Source: CAYMPH01 sp964392365 (lineage in GTDB: Bacteria; Spirochaetota; UBA4802; UBA5550). Taken from it: a DNA stretch of 64,000 nt. Below, piece after piece: positions 51,916 through 60,558 of the stretch. Below the pieces are notes generated by a model. It ran no database searches. It was not told where the DNA came from and was given only the letters and a program-made list of their open reading frames with translations. Within the stretch, counting starts at the first letter, position 1. Each line of letters begins with the position of its first letter. The stretch is from positions 71,674 to 135,673 of the forward strand of contig CAYMPH010000011.1 in assembly GCA_964392365.1 (NCBI GenBank), given 5' to 3'. The translations under genes were made by a program, and so were the position numbers.

Positions 51916-52240
51916 TTATGGGAACCTCAAAAAATTAGTTTTCACCCACTCTTTTATTTTCCCCATGTTTCAGGGGGAGTTAGCAGTGGTTATAACTAAT
52001 TTTACTTATGCTGTGAACTCAAGGTAATGTCAATAAAATGATTTATCGAATTCCCTTAAATTTCCGCAAATAAAATATTTGACGAATGTGACATAAAGTG
52101 AATTAATTATCAATAATAAATTTTTATTTTTTATATCTTCAAGCACATGCCTTTTATTTATTGTCTTGACTTTATATGGTAAACATTAGCAAATAATAGC
52201 GATTTCTGGCTGAAATTATAATTTATCCAATTGGAATAAC
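51916..52240. other. divergent intergenic region
   Basis: These 325 bases separate rpiB from the plus-strand AOR gene. They contain the foldable element at 51931-52003 and, further right, TTGACG (52079-52084) and TTGACT (52164-52169), possible -35 boxes for the AOR gene without clear -10 partners. No gene is seen. Confidence 0.4.
51931..52003. repeat. 73-bp foldable element with AAAATTAGTT ends
   Basis: Outer arms AAAATTAGTT (51931-51940) and AACTAATTTT (51994-52003) are exact inverted copies. Inside are CCACT/AGTGG and a CCCC/GGGG hairpin. The interior TTCACCC start and GGGGGAG run recall the repeats at 54129-54251. Confidence 0.65.
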
Positions 52241-54118
52241 ATGGAATCAAATCTCAGAGTTCTCTTCATTGATGCACATACCGGATTTTATAAAATAAAA
52301 AAATATAAGATAGGCGATTTTTTCGGACCTGTGGATTTAGGCCTTCATCTTGCCGGAAAATATAAAAGTTTAAACATAGGAACCGGTCTTCTTGCAGGAT
52401 CAATTTTTCCGGGATCCAACCGGCTTATAGTTAATGGCTTTTCCCCTTGCTGGGGTGGTTTTTACATTTCATCAATGGGGGGAGCAGGCCTTATTTTCAG
52501 CAATCTTGGAATAAATTTAATAGCTATTGTAAATAAATCGCCTGTTCCTGTGTCAGTTTATCTCAATAGAATGAATGGCGAGGAAATTCAGATTGAATGT
52601 CTTCCTGTTGATTTGAATCAGATCTGGTCTGAAGGCAGGAAGGGTATATATTCTCTTATGGATTATACTCATAAAGCTTTTTCTGATAGATACAGCACTG
52701 ATCCCAGAATCCTTGCTGTTGGTCCGGCTTCAATGCATTCTGATTTCGGAGCAATAGCTTCAGTACCTGTAAGCAAGGGGAATCTGTCATTTGTCGATAC
52801 CTGGGCAGGAAGAGGGGGATTCGGCACAAAGCTTTTAATGGACCATGGAATTGCATCAATTATATACGGCGGAACATTTATTGATGAGGACTTCAGGGAT
52901 AGAAAAGTAGCTGATGAATGGTTTGAAGACAGGTTTAATAAAAAACTCGCAGCCAAAGATCTTGAAGCAACAACGAAATACAGGTATGATCCTACTTTCA
53001 ACACAGGAGGAACATTCGGGGTAAATTACTCATCAGTGGGCGGAAAGCTTTTGGCTTTTAATTACAAGTCTGTATATATGCAGGAAACAGAACGGGTTGA
53101 TATTCATAAAAATTTTATCATAGATCATTATTTAAAGCAGTTTAACGAAGAGACTATAGATAAAAAGCAGCAGAAAACATGCGGTGAGCCTTGTGTAGCT
53201 GTGTGTAAGAAAATGAACAACGAATTTAAAAAAGATTACGAGCCTTATCAGACAATGGGTCCTTTGTGCGGAATTTTTGATCAGAGAGCAGCAGAGAAAC
53301 TTAATCATCATGCAGATATGCTTGGATTTGACGGAATTTCTGCAGGAGGAGTTCTTTCCTGGATGATGGACTGCATGAATGATAATTTAATTTCAAAAGA
53401 AGATCTTGGAGTTACAAAACAGCCGAAATTCAATCAGGAAAATTTTGATTTAGTAAATGATTCAATGAATAATGCGGATCTCGGAATTGAAATGCTTGAT
53501 TCAATTATAAATAAACGCGGTCTTGTTGATTTAACTGAAGGTGCAAGAAAATTTTCCAGGAAAATTGCCAGGCTGAAGGGCAGGCAGATAATAGATAAAT
53601 TTGTTTTTACATCTTTTGCGCGAAAAGGATGGATGGTACCTAATCAGTACTGGAATGCAGGCGTTCTGTCGCCAATGCCTATTATGGGTAAATATTATAT
53701 GCATTACAGCAATGATTTTCTTCCTCCGAGAGAACTCGGCAGAAAAAATGCTGAACGGATGATAAAGGAACTTGTTCTGGATAATGCAGGTTTCTGCAGA
53801 TTCCATAGAGGCTGGGCAGAGGATATGATTCCGGAAATAATAGGCTCTCTGTATGGATTGAAAGATGAATTCCTTTTAAAAATATCAGCTACAGCAAGCA
53901 GAATCAACAGCAGAAATTCCTCTGTATTCTGGGAATCTGAAAGAAATATTGATTTTGTTATAACTTTTCTTAAAAGAAAAAGAGATATTGATGGAGATAA
54001 AAATCCTGAAATGCAGAAATGGATTGAAGAATTTGATAAAGATAAAAAAGAAGCAGCTTTGAATTTCTGGTATGAAATTCATAAAGGCGTTCATGAGTCA
54101 TTAAGGGAATTTCATTAA
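52241..54118 (+). CDS. aldehyde:ferredoxin oxidoreductase (AOR) family tungsten/molybdenum enzyme
   Basis: A 625-residue AOR-family protein. The N-terminal domain has GLLAGSIFPGSNR and GGFYISSMGGAG (pterin cofactor binding), ILAVGPASMHSDFGAIAS, and TWAGRGGFGTKL. The cluster ligands are Cys314, Cys318 and Cys322 in CGEPCVAVC (CX3CX3C rather than CX2CX3C of archaeal AOR), with Cys519 (NAGFCRFHRG) as fourth. Such enzymes oxidise aldehydes or act in aromatic metabolism. No cofactor synthesis gene or ferredoxin partner is adjacent, so the substrate is unknown. GGA lies 7 nt before the ATG. Confidence 0.88.
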   Translation: MESNLRVLFIDAHTGFYKIKKYKIGDFFGPVDLGLHLAGKYKSLNIGTGLLAGSIFPGSNRLIVNGFSPCWGGFYISSMGGAGLIFSNLGINLIAIVNKSPVPVSVYLNRMNGEEIQIECLPVDLNQIWSEGRKGIYSLMDYTHKAFSDRYSTDPRILAVGPASMHSDFGAIASVPVSKGNLSFVDTWAGRGGFGTKLLMDHGIASIIYGGTFIDEDFRDRKVADEWFEDRFNKKLAAKDLEATTKYRYDPTFNTGGTFGVNYSSVGGKLLAFNYKSVYMQETERVDIHKNFIIDHYLKQFNEETIDKKQQKTCGEPCVAVCKKMNNEFKKDYEPYQTMGPLCGIFDQRAAEKLNHHADMLGFDGISAGGVLSWMMDCMNDNLISKEDLGVTKQPKFNQENFDLVNDSMNNADLGIEMLDSIINKRGLVDLTEGARKFSRKIARLKGRQIIDKFVFTSFARKGWMVPNQYWNAGVLSPMPIMGKYYMHYSNDFLPPRELGRKNAERMIKELVLDNAGFCRFHRGWAEDMIPEIIGSLYGLKDEFLLKISATASRINSRNSSVFWESERNIDFVITFLKRKRDIDGDKNPEMQKWIEEFDKDKKEAALNFWYEIHKGVHESLREFH

Positions 54119-54128
54119 TACTGTTTTA

Positions 54129-54251
54129 CCCCCTCCACCTTGATGGGGGAGGGCCGGGGTGGGGGTGAAAAATTTCAATAATGTATTATTTTTTTAAGTA
54201 AACATTATATATGTATCACCCTCCTCTAACCCCTCACATCAAAGGCGGGGG
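54129..54251. repeat. G/C-rich repeat pair in inverted orientation
   Basis: A 40-bp left arm (54129-54168, beginning CCCCCTCCACCTTGATGGGG) and a right arm (54216-54251) are imperfect inverted copies, separated by about 47 AT-rich bases. Each arm also folds alone (CCCCCTC/GAGGG type). It lies between the AOR and dut genes. REP/BIME-like. Confidence 0.75.
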
Positions 54252-54280
54252 ATTTTAATTAAAATAAGAGTGAATTATTT

Positions 54281-54715
54281 ATGATACAGGTAAAAATAGT
54301 TTTAAAAGATGGAGCAGCTATTCCGGATTACCAGACCGAGGGAGCGGCTGGAGCGGATGTATATGCACTGCTCGATGAACCAGTTATCATTAAACAGGCT
54401 GAAACAGTTTTAATTCCAACAGGTATATTTTTAGAAATACCATTTGGATTTGAAGCGCAGATAAGGCCCAGAAGCGGACTTGCTTTGAAAAACGGCATAA
54501 CATTTTTAAATTCACCAGGAACAATCGATTCTGATTACAGGGGTGAAGTAAAGATCATTATGTCAAATTTCGGAAAAGAGCCGTTTAAAGTTACAAACGG
54601 TATGCGAATCGCTCAGATGGTTTTCAGCCGGGTCTATCGCGGAGATTTTATAGTAGCTGAAGAATTAAAAAATACAAAAAGAAATGATGGAGGTTTCGGA
54701 CATTCCGGCACATGA
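54281..54715 (+). CDS. dut: dUTP diphosphatase
   Basis: A 144-residue trimeric-type dUTPase with all five motifs: EGAAGADVYA, RPRSGLALKNG, NSPGTIDSDYRGEV, GMRIAQMVF and the C-terminal NDGGFGHSGT. It removes dUTP and supplies dUMP. ATG at 54281. Its stop overlaps the rnj start by 4 bp (ATGA). Confidence 0.96.
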   Translation: MIQVKIVLKDGAAIPDYQTEGAAGADVYALLDEPVIIKQAETVLIPTGIFLEIPFGFEAQIRPRSGLALKNGITFLNSPGTIDSDYRGEVKIIMSNFGKEPFKVTNGMRIAQMVFSRVYRGDFIVAEELKNTKRNDGGFGHSGT

Positions 54716-56379
54716 AAAAAGAAAAAAAAGAAATTGAAAAAAAAATAAAGATAATTCCCCTCGGGGGACTTGACGGCATCGGAAAAAATATAACGCTGTT
54801 TGAATATGAAGATGATATCATAATAGTTGACTGCGGTATTAAATTTCCGAGCGATGAGATGCCCGGCATTGATTTTATAATACCGGATTTTTCATATCTG
54901 ATAAAAAATAAATCCAGAATAAAGGGACTTGTTGTTACGCACGGGCACGAAGATCACATCGGTGCAATACCTTACCTGCTTATGGAATTGAATATACCTA
55001 TTTATTCATTTAAATTAACAATAGGGCTGATACAGAGCAGACTCGAAGAGAAAAAACCAAAATCTCCCCCTGTATTTGTAGAGGCCAAACCGCACGAACC
55101 AATTAAAATCGGGAAATTTACTGTTGAATTTATAAGAGTTAATCATTCGATTATTGACGGAGCATCTCTTGCCATCAAAACAGATGCCGGCACAATAATT
55201 CATACAGGCGACTTTAAAATTGATTTTACGCCTGTTGACGGTCATGTCACTGATCTGACACGTTTTGCTGAAATAGGAGAGCAGGGAGTACTTCTCCTGA
55301 TGTCTGACAGCACAAACGCTGAAAGGCCCGGATTTACACGCTCTGAGTCAATTCTTGAAAAAAAGCTGGTTGATATTTTTTCATCGGCAAGAGGGAAAAT
55401 TATTGTAGCAACATTTGCTTCAAATATTCACAGGATACAGCAGATATTCAATGCAGCAAAAATATACAACAAGTTTGTGACGGTTACCGGTCTTTCCATG
55501 CTGAAAAATATTGAAATTGCAAGCAAGCTCGGATATTTAAATATCAATGAGAATATGATAGTAAGTGTTGAGAAAGCCAATGCTCTGCCTCCGAAGAAGC
55601 TTGTTGTAATAGGCACTGGTTCTCAGGGTGAACCCATGTCCGCTCTATCAAGAATATCAGCAGGAACGCACAAATTTTTTAAAGTTCACAAAGGTGACAC
55701 TGTAATAATTACAGCGTCTGTTATTCCGGGAAATGAACGCATGGTTTATAACGTAGTGAACGGGCTTATGAGACTCGGAGTTGAAGTTCACTATGAACGC
55801 GATCCGGATATTCACGTATCTGGCCACGGCTCGGAAGAGGAACTCAAACTCATGATTTCACTTACCAGGCCGAAATTTTTTATGCCTATACACGGCGAAT
55901 ACAAACATTTAATAGCTCATACTAAAATTGCTGAACTTCTTGGAATAAAGCCTTCCATGATTCATATTGCCAACAACGGCGATATTATGGAACTGAGCAA
56001 TAAGTCCTTTAAAAAAAATGGAGTTATAAATCTTTCGGAAATTTATGTAGATGGCCAGGAGATAGGCAATCTCGAAAGCAGTCTCATAACAGACAGGCAG
56101 ACCATGTCAACTGAAGGAATAATCTTTATCACTATCGTTACATCTGATGGAATGCTTATACGCGAACCTGAGATTCAGACAAGAGGACTTGTAGGTGTAA
56201 AAAATGTTAAGGTTCTGAATACAATAAGACACGATGCTGAAAAGGAAGCCCACAGGCTGCTTGCCAAACATTACGGCCCGAGAGAAGTTGAAATGGAAGT
56301 AACCAAGCATATGAAAAACTCCATCTATAAGCTTGTTCGAAGAAATCCTCTCATCAATGTTCAGGTTGTTGATATTTAA
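54712..56379 (+). CDS. rnj: ribonuclease J
   Basis: A 555-residue metallo-beta-lactamase/beta-CASP RNase J: VVTHGHEDHIGAIPYL (His77, His79, Asp81, His82), IIHTGDFKID, MSDSTNAERPGFT, and the beta-CASP region with GTGSQGEP and HVSGHGSEEELK. A C-terminal domain is present (to 555). It acts in mRNA decay and rRNA maturation. Start ATG overlaps dut. A palindrome follows the stop by 9 bp. Confidence 0.95.
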   Translation: MKKEKKEIEKKIKIIPLGGLDGIGKNITLFEYEDDIIIVDCGIKFPSDEMPGIDFIIPDFSYLIKNKSRIKGLVVTHGHEDHIGAIPYLLMELNIPIYSFKLTIGLIQSRLEEKKPKSPPVFVEAKPHEPIKIGKFTVEFIRVNHSIIDGASLAIKTDAGTIIHTGDFKIDFTPVDGHVTDLTRFAEIGEQGVLLLMSDSTNAERPGFTRSESILEKKLVDIFSSARGKIIVATFASNIHRIQQIFNAAKIYNKFVTVTGLSMLKNIEIASKLGYLNINENMIVSVEKANALPPKKLVVIGTGSQGEPMSALSRISAGTHKFFKVHKGDTVIITASVIPGNERMVYNVVNGLMRLGVEVHYERDPDIHVSGHGSEEELKLMISLTRPKFFMPIHGEYKHLIAHTKIAELLGIKPSMIHIANNGDIMELSNKSFKKNGVINLSEIYVDGQEIGNLESSLITDRQTMSTEGIIFITIVTSDGMLIREPEIQTRGLVGVKNVKVLNTIRHDAEKEAHRLLAKHYGPREVEMEVTKHMKNSIYKLVRRNPLINVQVVDI

Positions 56380-56388
56380 GAAAATATA

Positions 56389-56418
56389 CAGAACAAGGGG
56401 CTGCAGCCCCTTGTTCTG
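56389..56418. repeat. perfect 30-bp palindrome after rnj
   Basis: The sequence CAGAACAAGGGGCTG and its exact complement form a 15-bp stem with no loop beyond the central CTGCAG. No T run follows, so it may slow or stop transcription only partially, or be a repeat family member. Confidence 0.8.
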
Positions 56419-56511
56419 GAAATGTATTTAGTTAAAAAAAGACGATTCAAGATAACATACACCGCATATGTTGGGCATAATGTCATAAAATATTCATTAA
56501 AAAATCAAATC

Positions 56512-57204
56512 ATGAAATTAACATTTACTAAAAAATTAATACTGGATTCAGTTGAAAAAAATAACGGGATAACGATTGTCCAGCTGGCATCGTATCTGAA
56601 AGAAGATTTTATTGAGCATTCAATTCGAATTACAATAGAAAATAACATTGTTAAAAAAATTTATTTTTCATCAAATGAAAATGGAACTGCAACCTGGGTG
56701 ATAAATAAAGGAATAATTGAATCACATCGATGGGAGTCTGAAGATGATATTAATGAACTTTCCTTTTTATCAAGACATTTTCCTATCGCATTGGAAGATG
56801 GCAAAGTTACAAATGAATTTGCATTAAAAAAAATTATTCCTGATATTTTAGATAATTTAATTGATTTAGATTTATCCTCGAAAATTTATAAAATAATTAC
56901 ATCACATAAAGCTGTTGCTGAATATAATTGGGATGATTTAATCAATAGCTATAAAACAGCCAGTAACGATTTTATTGATAAATTAATTCTTAAATATCAA
57001 AGTGATATTACAAAGTATGCAGAAGTAAAAGAGAATAATAAGTTAAGTGAAAAATATTTTAAAAGTATTGAGTCTGAAGAAATTGATAATCAAAAATCAA
57101 ATAATTTGAAAATAGATGAATTGAATGAGAGGACTAATGCAAGAAAATATTTAGAAAATGCTCAAAGAATTTCAAAAAAATTAAGTAAATTAAAAATTAG
57201 TTAG
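56512..57204 (+). CDS. hypothetical protein with winged-helix-like N-terminus
   Basis: A 230-residue (from ATG 56512) charged cytoplasmic protein. The N-terminal 70 residues (TFTKKLILDSVEKNNGI, QLASYLKEDFIEHSIRITI, NNIVKKIYFSS) look like a helix-turn-helix with wing. The C-terminal part is helical and Lys/Glu/Asn-rich with a coiled-coil end. An in-frame ATG at 56422 would add 30 residues but runs through the palindrome flank. No Shine-Dalgarno is obvious at either start. The base composition is more AT-rich than that of neighbours. I do not recognise the family. Confidence 0.6.
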   Translation: MKLTFTKKLILDSVEKNNGITIVQLASYLKEDFIEHSIRITIENNIVKKIYFSSNENGTATWVINKGIIESHRWESEDDINELSFLSRHFPIALEDGKVTNEFALKKIIPDILDNLIDLDLSSKIYKIITSHKAVAEYNWDDLINSYKTASNDFIDKLILKYQSDITKYAEVKENNKLSEKYFKSIESEEIDNQKSNNLKIDELNERTNARKYLENAQRISKKLSKLKIS

Positions 57205-57263
57205 GATACATTGAATGCCGGTGTTACGGCAGTTTTATAAAATTATTGTTTAAGGGAAAATGA

Positions 57264-57881
57264 ATGAAAAAAATTGTAATTACTATAATCATTTCGATTG
57301 TTTTTATAAATAATTGCAATTCAAAAACAAATGCAATTATTAAAGAAGGGGATATTATTTTTCATGAATCAACATCTTCTCAATCAGATGAATTGAGGTA
57401 TTCTACCGGATCGATATATACACATATGGGAATCATTTATATAATCGATAAAAAATATTACGTTTACGAAGCAGTGCAGCCTGTAAAATTTACACCTCTT
57501 GATAAATGGATCAATCGTGGAAAAAATAAGCATTATGTTTTAAAAAGGCTGAAAAATGCAGACGAGATCCTGAAACCGGAAAATATTAAAATCATGAAAG
57601 AAATCGGGAAAAATTATTCCGGAAAGGATTATGATAATCTTTTCCAATGGAACGATAATCGAATTTATTGTTCTGAACTGGTATGGAAAATTTATAAAAA
57701 TGCATTAAATATTGAAATCGGGAAATTGCAGAAATTTAAAGATTTTGACTTAAACCATCCAAAAGTTAAAGCTTTAATACGGAAAAGATATGGTAATAAT
57801 ATAAATTTAAATGAAATTGTTATTTCTCCAATACAAATGTTTAATTCAGAGTTATTGATAAAAGTAAAAGAAGAGAATTAA
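57264..57881 (+). CDS. YiiX/YebB-like permuted NlpC/P60 cysteine hydrolase
   Basis: A 205-residue protein with an N-terminal signal-like stretch (about 1-20). The core matches E. coli YiiX well: EGDIIFHESTSSQSDELRY, YTHMGIIYIID (catalytic His), YEAVQPVKFTPLDKW, DDRxYCSELVWK-type RIYCSELVWKIYKNAL (catalytic Cys), and KFKDFDLNHPKV. These permuted papain-like proteins act as amidases or thioesterases, possibly on lipids or peptidoglycan. AAGGGA lies 7 nt before the ATG. Confidence 0.88.
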   Translation: MKKIVITIIISIVFINNCNSKTNAIIKEGDIIFHESTSSQSDELRYSTGSIYTHMGIIYIIDKKYYVYEAVQPVKFTPLDKWINRGKNKHYVLKRLKNADEILKPENIKIMKEIGKNYSGKDYDNLFQWNDNRIYCSELVWKIYKNALNIEIGKLQKFKDFDLNHPKVKALIRKRYGNNINLNEIVISPIQMFNSELLIKVKEEN

Positions 57882-58034
57882 AACCGTTTGACAATTATAA
57901 TGTATCTAAATCCATTTGCATATTTTGTTAATAGTATAAGCGATTTAAATGATTATATTTTTGTCTGATTCATTTATAAAATGGCAGTCTGGTAAAGCTG
58001 CTTTTTGCAATAACCTAAATCTCAGGAGCCGCAA

Positions 58035-58844
58035 ATGGAATTTATTGTAATTTTTAAAGCAGTACTGCTTGGAATAGTTGAAGGCATAACAGAATTTCTT
58101 CCGATCAGCAGCACAGGTCACATGATACTAGTGGATGAATTTATAAAACTTTCAGCTGATAAATCATTCACAACCGCATTTGAAGTTATAATTCAGCTTG
58201 GCGCCATTCTTTCGGTTGTTGTAATTTACTTTAAAAAGCTATGGCCTTTCTCCGGAAGCAGTGAAGAAAAAAAGGCAAAGTGGCTTTTATGGGCAAAAGT
58301 AATTGTTGCTGTATTGCCTGCTGTTATTTTAGGTTTTAGTTTTCATAAAGTTATTGAAGAAAAGCTATTTAATGCTTATACAGTTTCAGCGGCTCTGATT
58401 TTTTATGGAATTGTAATTATATTATTGGAATCATTCAGGAAAAAAAGTCCTGTTATCACTGATGTTGCAGATGTTACATTTAAAATAGCTTTGCTGATAG
58501 GATTTTTTCAATGCCTTGCAATGATGCCAGGAACATCGCGATCTGCTGCAACAATAATAGGCGCACTTCTTCTCGGATTAAGCAGGCCGGCTGCTGCTGA
58601 ATTTTCATTTTTTCTTGCTATACCAACAATGGCTGGTGCTTCTTTATTGAAAATTGTTAAAAACGGTCTGAGTTTTAATGCAGACCAGTGGGGAATTATA
58701 GCCATAGGGTTTGTTGTTTCATTCCTGGTTGCATGGCTTGTAATAAAACTCTTTATAAATTATATACAAAAGCATGATTTCAGGGTATTCGGTTATTACA
58801 GAATAGTGCTCGGTGTAATTGTACTTATACTTTTACTGAGATGA
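58035..58844 (+). CDS. uppP: undecaprenyl-diphosphatase UppP (BacA)
   Basis: A 269-residue multi-pass protein with EGITEFLPISSTGHMIL and MMPGTSRSAATI, the two BacA/UppP motifs. It recycles undecaprenyl diphosphate to the monophosphate for peptidoglycan and O-antigen synthesis. AGGAG lies 6 nt before the ATG, and a terminator follows. Confidence 0.95.
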   Translation: MEFIVIFKAVLLGIVEGITEFLPISSTGHMILVDEFIKLSADKSFTTAFEVIIQLGAILSVVVIYFKKLWPFSGSSEEKKAKWLLWAKVIVAVLPAVILGFSFHKVIEEKLFNAYTVSAALIFYGIVIILLESFRKKSPVITDVADVTFKIALLIGFFQCLAMMPGTSRSAATIIGALLLGLSRPAAAEFSFFLAIPTMAGASLLKIVKNGLSFNADQWGIIAIGFVVSFLVAWLVIKLFINYIQKHDFRVFGYYRIVLGVIVLILLLR

Positions 58845-59029
58845 TTTGCGGGAATAGTATTTTTAACTGAAGATATTAAAACAAAAGAGGAGTCGTCATT
58901 CGATCTCCTCTTTTGTTTTTTCCTGTTATAAACAGTTTTTGGTATTTCCTGCTTAGGCGGTTTTGTTTTAAGCCTGATTCCGCTTCTTATGAATTTCAGC
59001 AGTTTCCTCTTTTCATCCTTTTTTTCCAT
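58796..59029 (-). CDS. possible small basic protein overlapping uppP end
   Basis: A 77-codon frame starts at ATG 59029 with a perfect AGGAGG 7 nt upstream. The protein is basic (KKDEKRKLLKFIRSGIRL, KPPKQEIPKTVYNRKKQKRR) for its first 45 residues; the last part is encoded antisense to the 3' end of uppP and reads through the terminator hairpin. The strong ribosome-binding site argues for translation, but the coding overlap with a terminator argues for caution. Confidence 0.45.
   Translation of the reverse strand: MEKKDEKRKLLKFIRSGIRLKTKPPKQEIPKTVYNRKKQKRRSNDDSSFVLISSVKNTIPANHLSKSISTITPSTIL
58880..58920 (+). terminator. rho-independent terminator of uppP
   Basis: Stem CAAAAGAGGAG / CTCCTCTTTTG with a 12-base loop, followed by TTTTT. 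It starts 38 bp after the uppP stop. The same bases code for part of the minus-strand small frame. Confidence 0.88.
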
Positions 59030-59228
59030 GGATGAACCTCCTGATTTTTAAATTGTTCTTCATGATTTCAATATAGACTTTTGCTGTCAATAAATCAAAT
59101 AAAAAATGAACAGGCCGGATATCAATAAAAAATTTCATTAAGGAAAAATTATTTTGACTATTAAAGATATTAATGATAAAAAATTAAATATTAAATGAAT
59201 ATTTAAATAATTCCGGCAGGAGCTATAA

Positions 59229-60023
59229 ATGAAAAAAACAATTATTTTCATATTTCTTATGATAAGTTCAATATCATATTCCGAGGTTCCTGTTGCTGTG
59301 ATGCCGTTCACAGGAGATGGCAAACTGAAAAATGAAATTCAGGCTAAAGTAAAAGAGCTCTTAACTGCTGCCGGAGGCCTGGATGTGATTGCAGAAAATC
59401 TCAATGAAGAAATTATGAAAACACATGAAAAGGCTCAGATTCTCGGTTCGGATAAACATAATGTTGAGCAGCTTAAAACTGCAGAATATCTCATAACAGG
59501 TGAAGTGTCGGATAACTTATTTATAATTAAAGCAGTGAATGTAAATTCCGGAGTTGAAGTTTTCAACAGGCAGATTGAAATAAAAGAATCTGTAAAATCA
59601 CCTGAATTAAAAAAAGCTGCGAATGAACTTGCTGATGCAATATTATTTGCATCTTCTCCAACGGATTCAGATATCCCTGATGAAGCAAAACCGTATATGG
59701 ATCTAGTACGGAAATTTACTGATTCACTGATGAAATCCGATGAGTCGAGTTATCCTTTTATGGCTCAATATTTTGCCGGTTCATATAAACATCCTGAAAA
59801 AGGAAATAAAAAAATTGAGGAAAGCGCAAAACTTCAGCTTAAAATTGCAAGGACTAAGCTGTTAAAGTCAAAACTTACTTTTATTAAAATCAAACAAAAT
59901 CAGCCATGGATGGATATTTTTATAATTGCTGATAAATCAGGAATTAAAACCAAATTTAAATTCAGCATAATCGAACTTGAGGATGGTACAAACGGCATTG
60001 GAGTAATTGATCAGGTGAAATAA
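59229..60023 (+). CDS. secreted CsgG-like envelope protein
   Basis: A 264-residue exported protein (signal about 1-18, SISYS). The mature N-terminus VPVAVMPFTGDGKLKNEIQAK, then LDVIAENLNEEIM and KTAEYLITGEVSDNL follow the CsgG/TolB-N-type pattern (VAVLPF...GAdyvitG). A helical C-terminal domain of about 120 residues (DLVRKFTDSLMKSDES, then strands DIFIIADKSG) is unfamiliar. It probably acts at the outer membrane, but its function is unknown. AGGAG lies 6 nt before the ATG. Confidence 0.7.
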   Translation: MKKTIIFIFLMISSISYSEVPVAVMPFTGDGKLKNEIQAKVKELLTAAGGLDVIAENLNEEIMKTHEKAQILGSDKHNVEQLKTAEYLITGEVSDNLFIIKAVNVNSGVEVFNRQIEIKESVKSPELKKAANELADAILFASSPTDSDIPDEAKPYMDLVRKFTDSLMKSDESSYPFMAQYFAGSYKHPEKGNKKIEESAKLQLKIARTKLLKSKLTFIKIKQNQPWMDIFIIADKSGIKTKFKFSIIELEDGTNGIGVIDQVK

Positions 60024-60028
60024 AAAAT

Positions 60029-60499
60029 CTATTCTGCATTAAAAAATTTAATGTAATCAATTCCTGATCCTGTAGTAAACTGTATGGTCCATCTTTTACT
60101 GACCGGAATGGATATTTTTGTGAAATCTTTATCCTGCTTAAAAATTATTTTATTTTTTTCAGTATTGGAAATGTAATAACCTTTTTTTATGGAATTTCTT
60201 AAATCCGGTGAAGGCGCATAATTATTGAATGTTATAACAAAGCGCAGCATATACCGGTTCGATGTAAAAAGCATTTTTTGCGCGATAATCAACCTTTTAT
60301 TTGTTAACCTGATTCTGCATTTTCCGTAGTATGCCATTCTTGGAGTGCCAAGCTGTTCTACTGCAATACCGTCTTCTTCAATTAACGTTTTTTCATCCGG
60401 AAGATGAACAAGCTTTTCAAGCGTTGCATTCCGATATAAAAAAGCAATCAGACCGATGCATAAAATAAATACACCAAGGATTATTAAATTTTCATTCAT
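60029..60499 (-). CDS. membrane-anchored protein with PH/GRAM-like domain
   Basis: A 156-residue protein with one N-terminal membrane helix (LIILGVFILCIGLIAFLY). The rest resembles bacterial PH or GRAM-type domains: EDGIAVEQLG, RIRLTNKRLIIAQKML (the usual RLTnkRLi strand) and a later beta sheet. ATG at 60499 has AGAGG 7 nt upstream; a TTG 6 codons earlier is in frame. It converges on the CsgG-like gene with a 5-bp gap. Confidence 0.7.
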   Translation of the reverse strand: MNENLIILGVFILCIGLIAFLYRNATLEKLVHLPDEKTLIEEDGIAVEQLGTPRMAYYGKCRIRLTNKRLIIAQKMLFTSNRYMLRFVITFNNYAPSPDLRNSIKKGYYISNTEKNKIIFKQDKDFTKISIPVSKRWTIQFTTGSGIDYIKFFNAE

Positions 60500-60558
60500 G
60501 AATAGACCTCTATTCAAACAGATTTAATTAAGTAATTAAAATGATTTTATCTTAGTTT

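Noticed and set aside
56460..56485. GTTGGGC near a weak palindrome, like an integron attC core
   Set aside because: No matching complementary core at the other end, no second copy after the next gene, and no integrase in the window.
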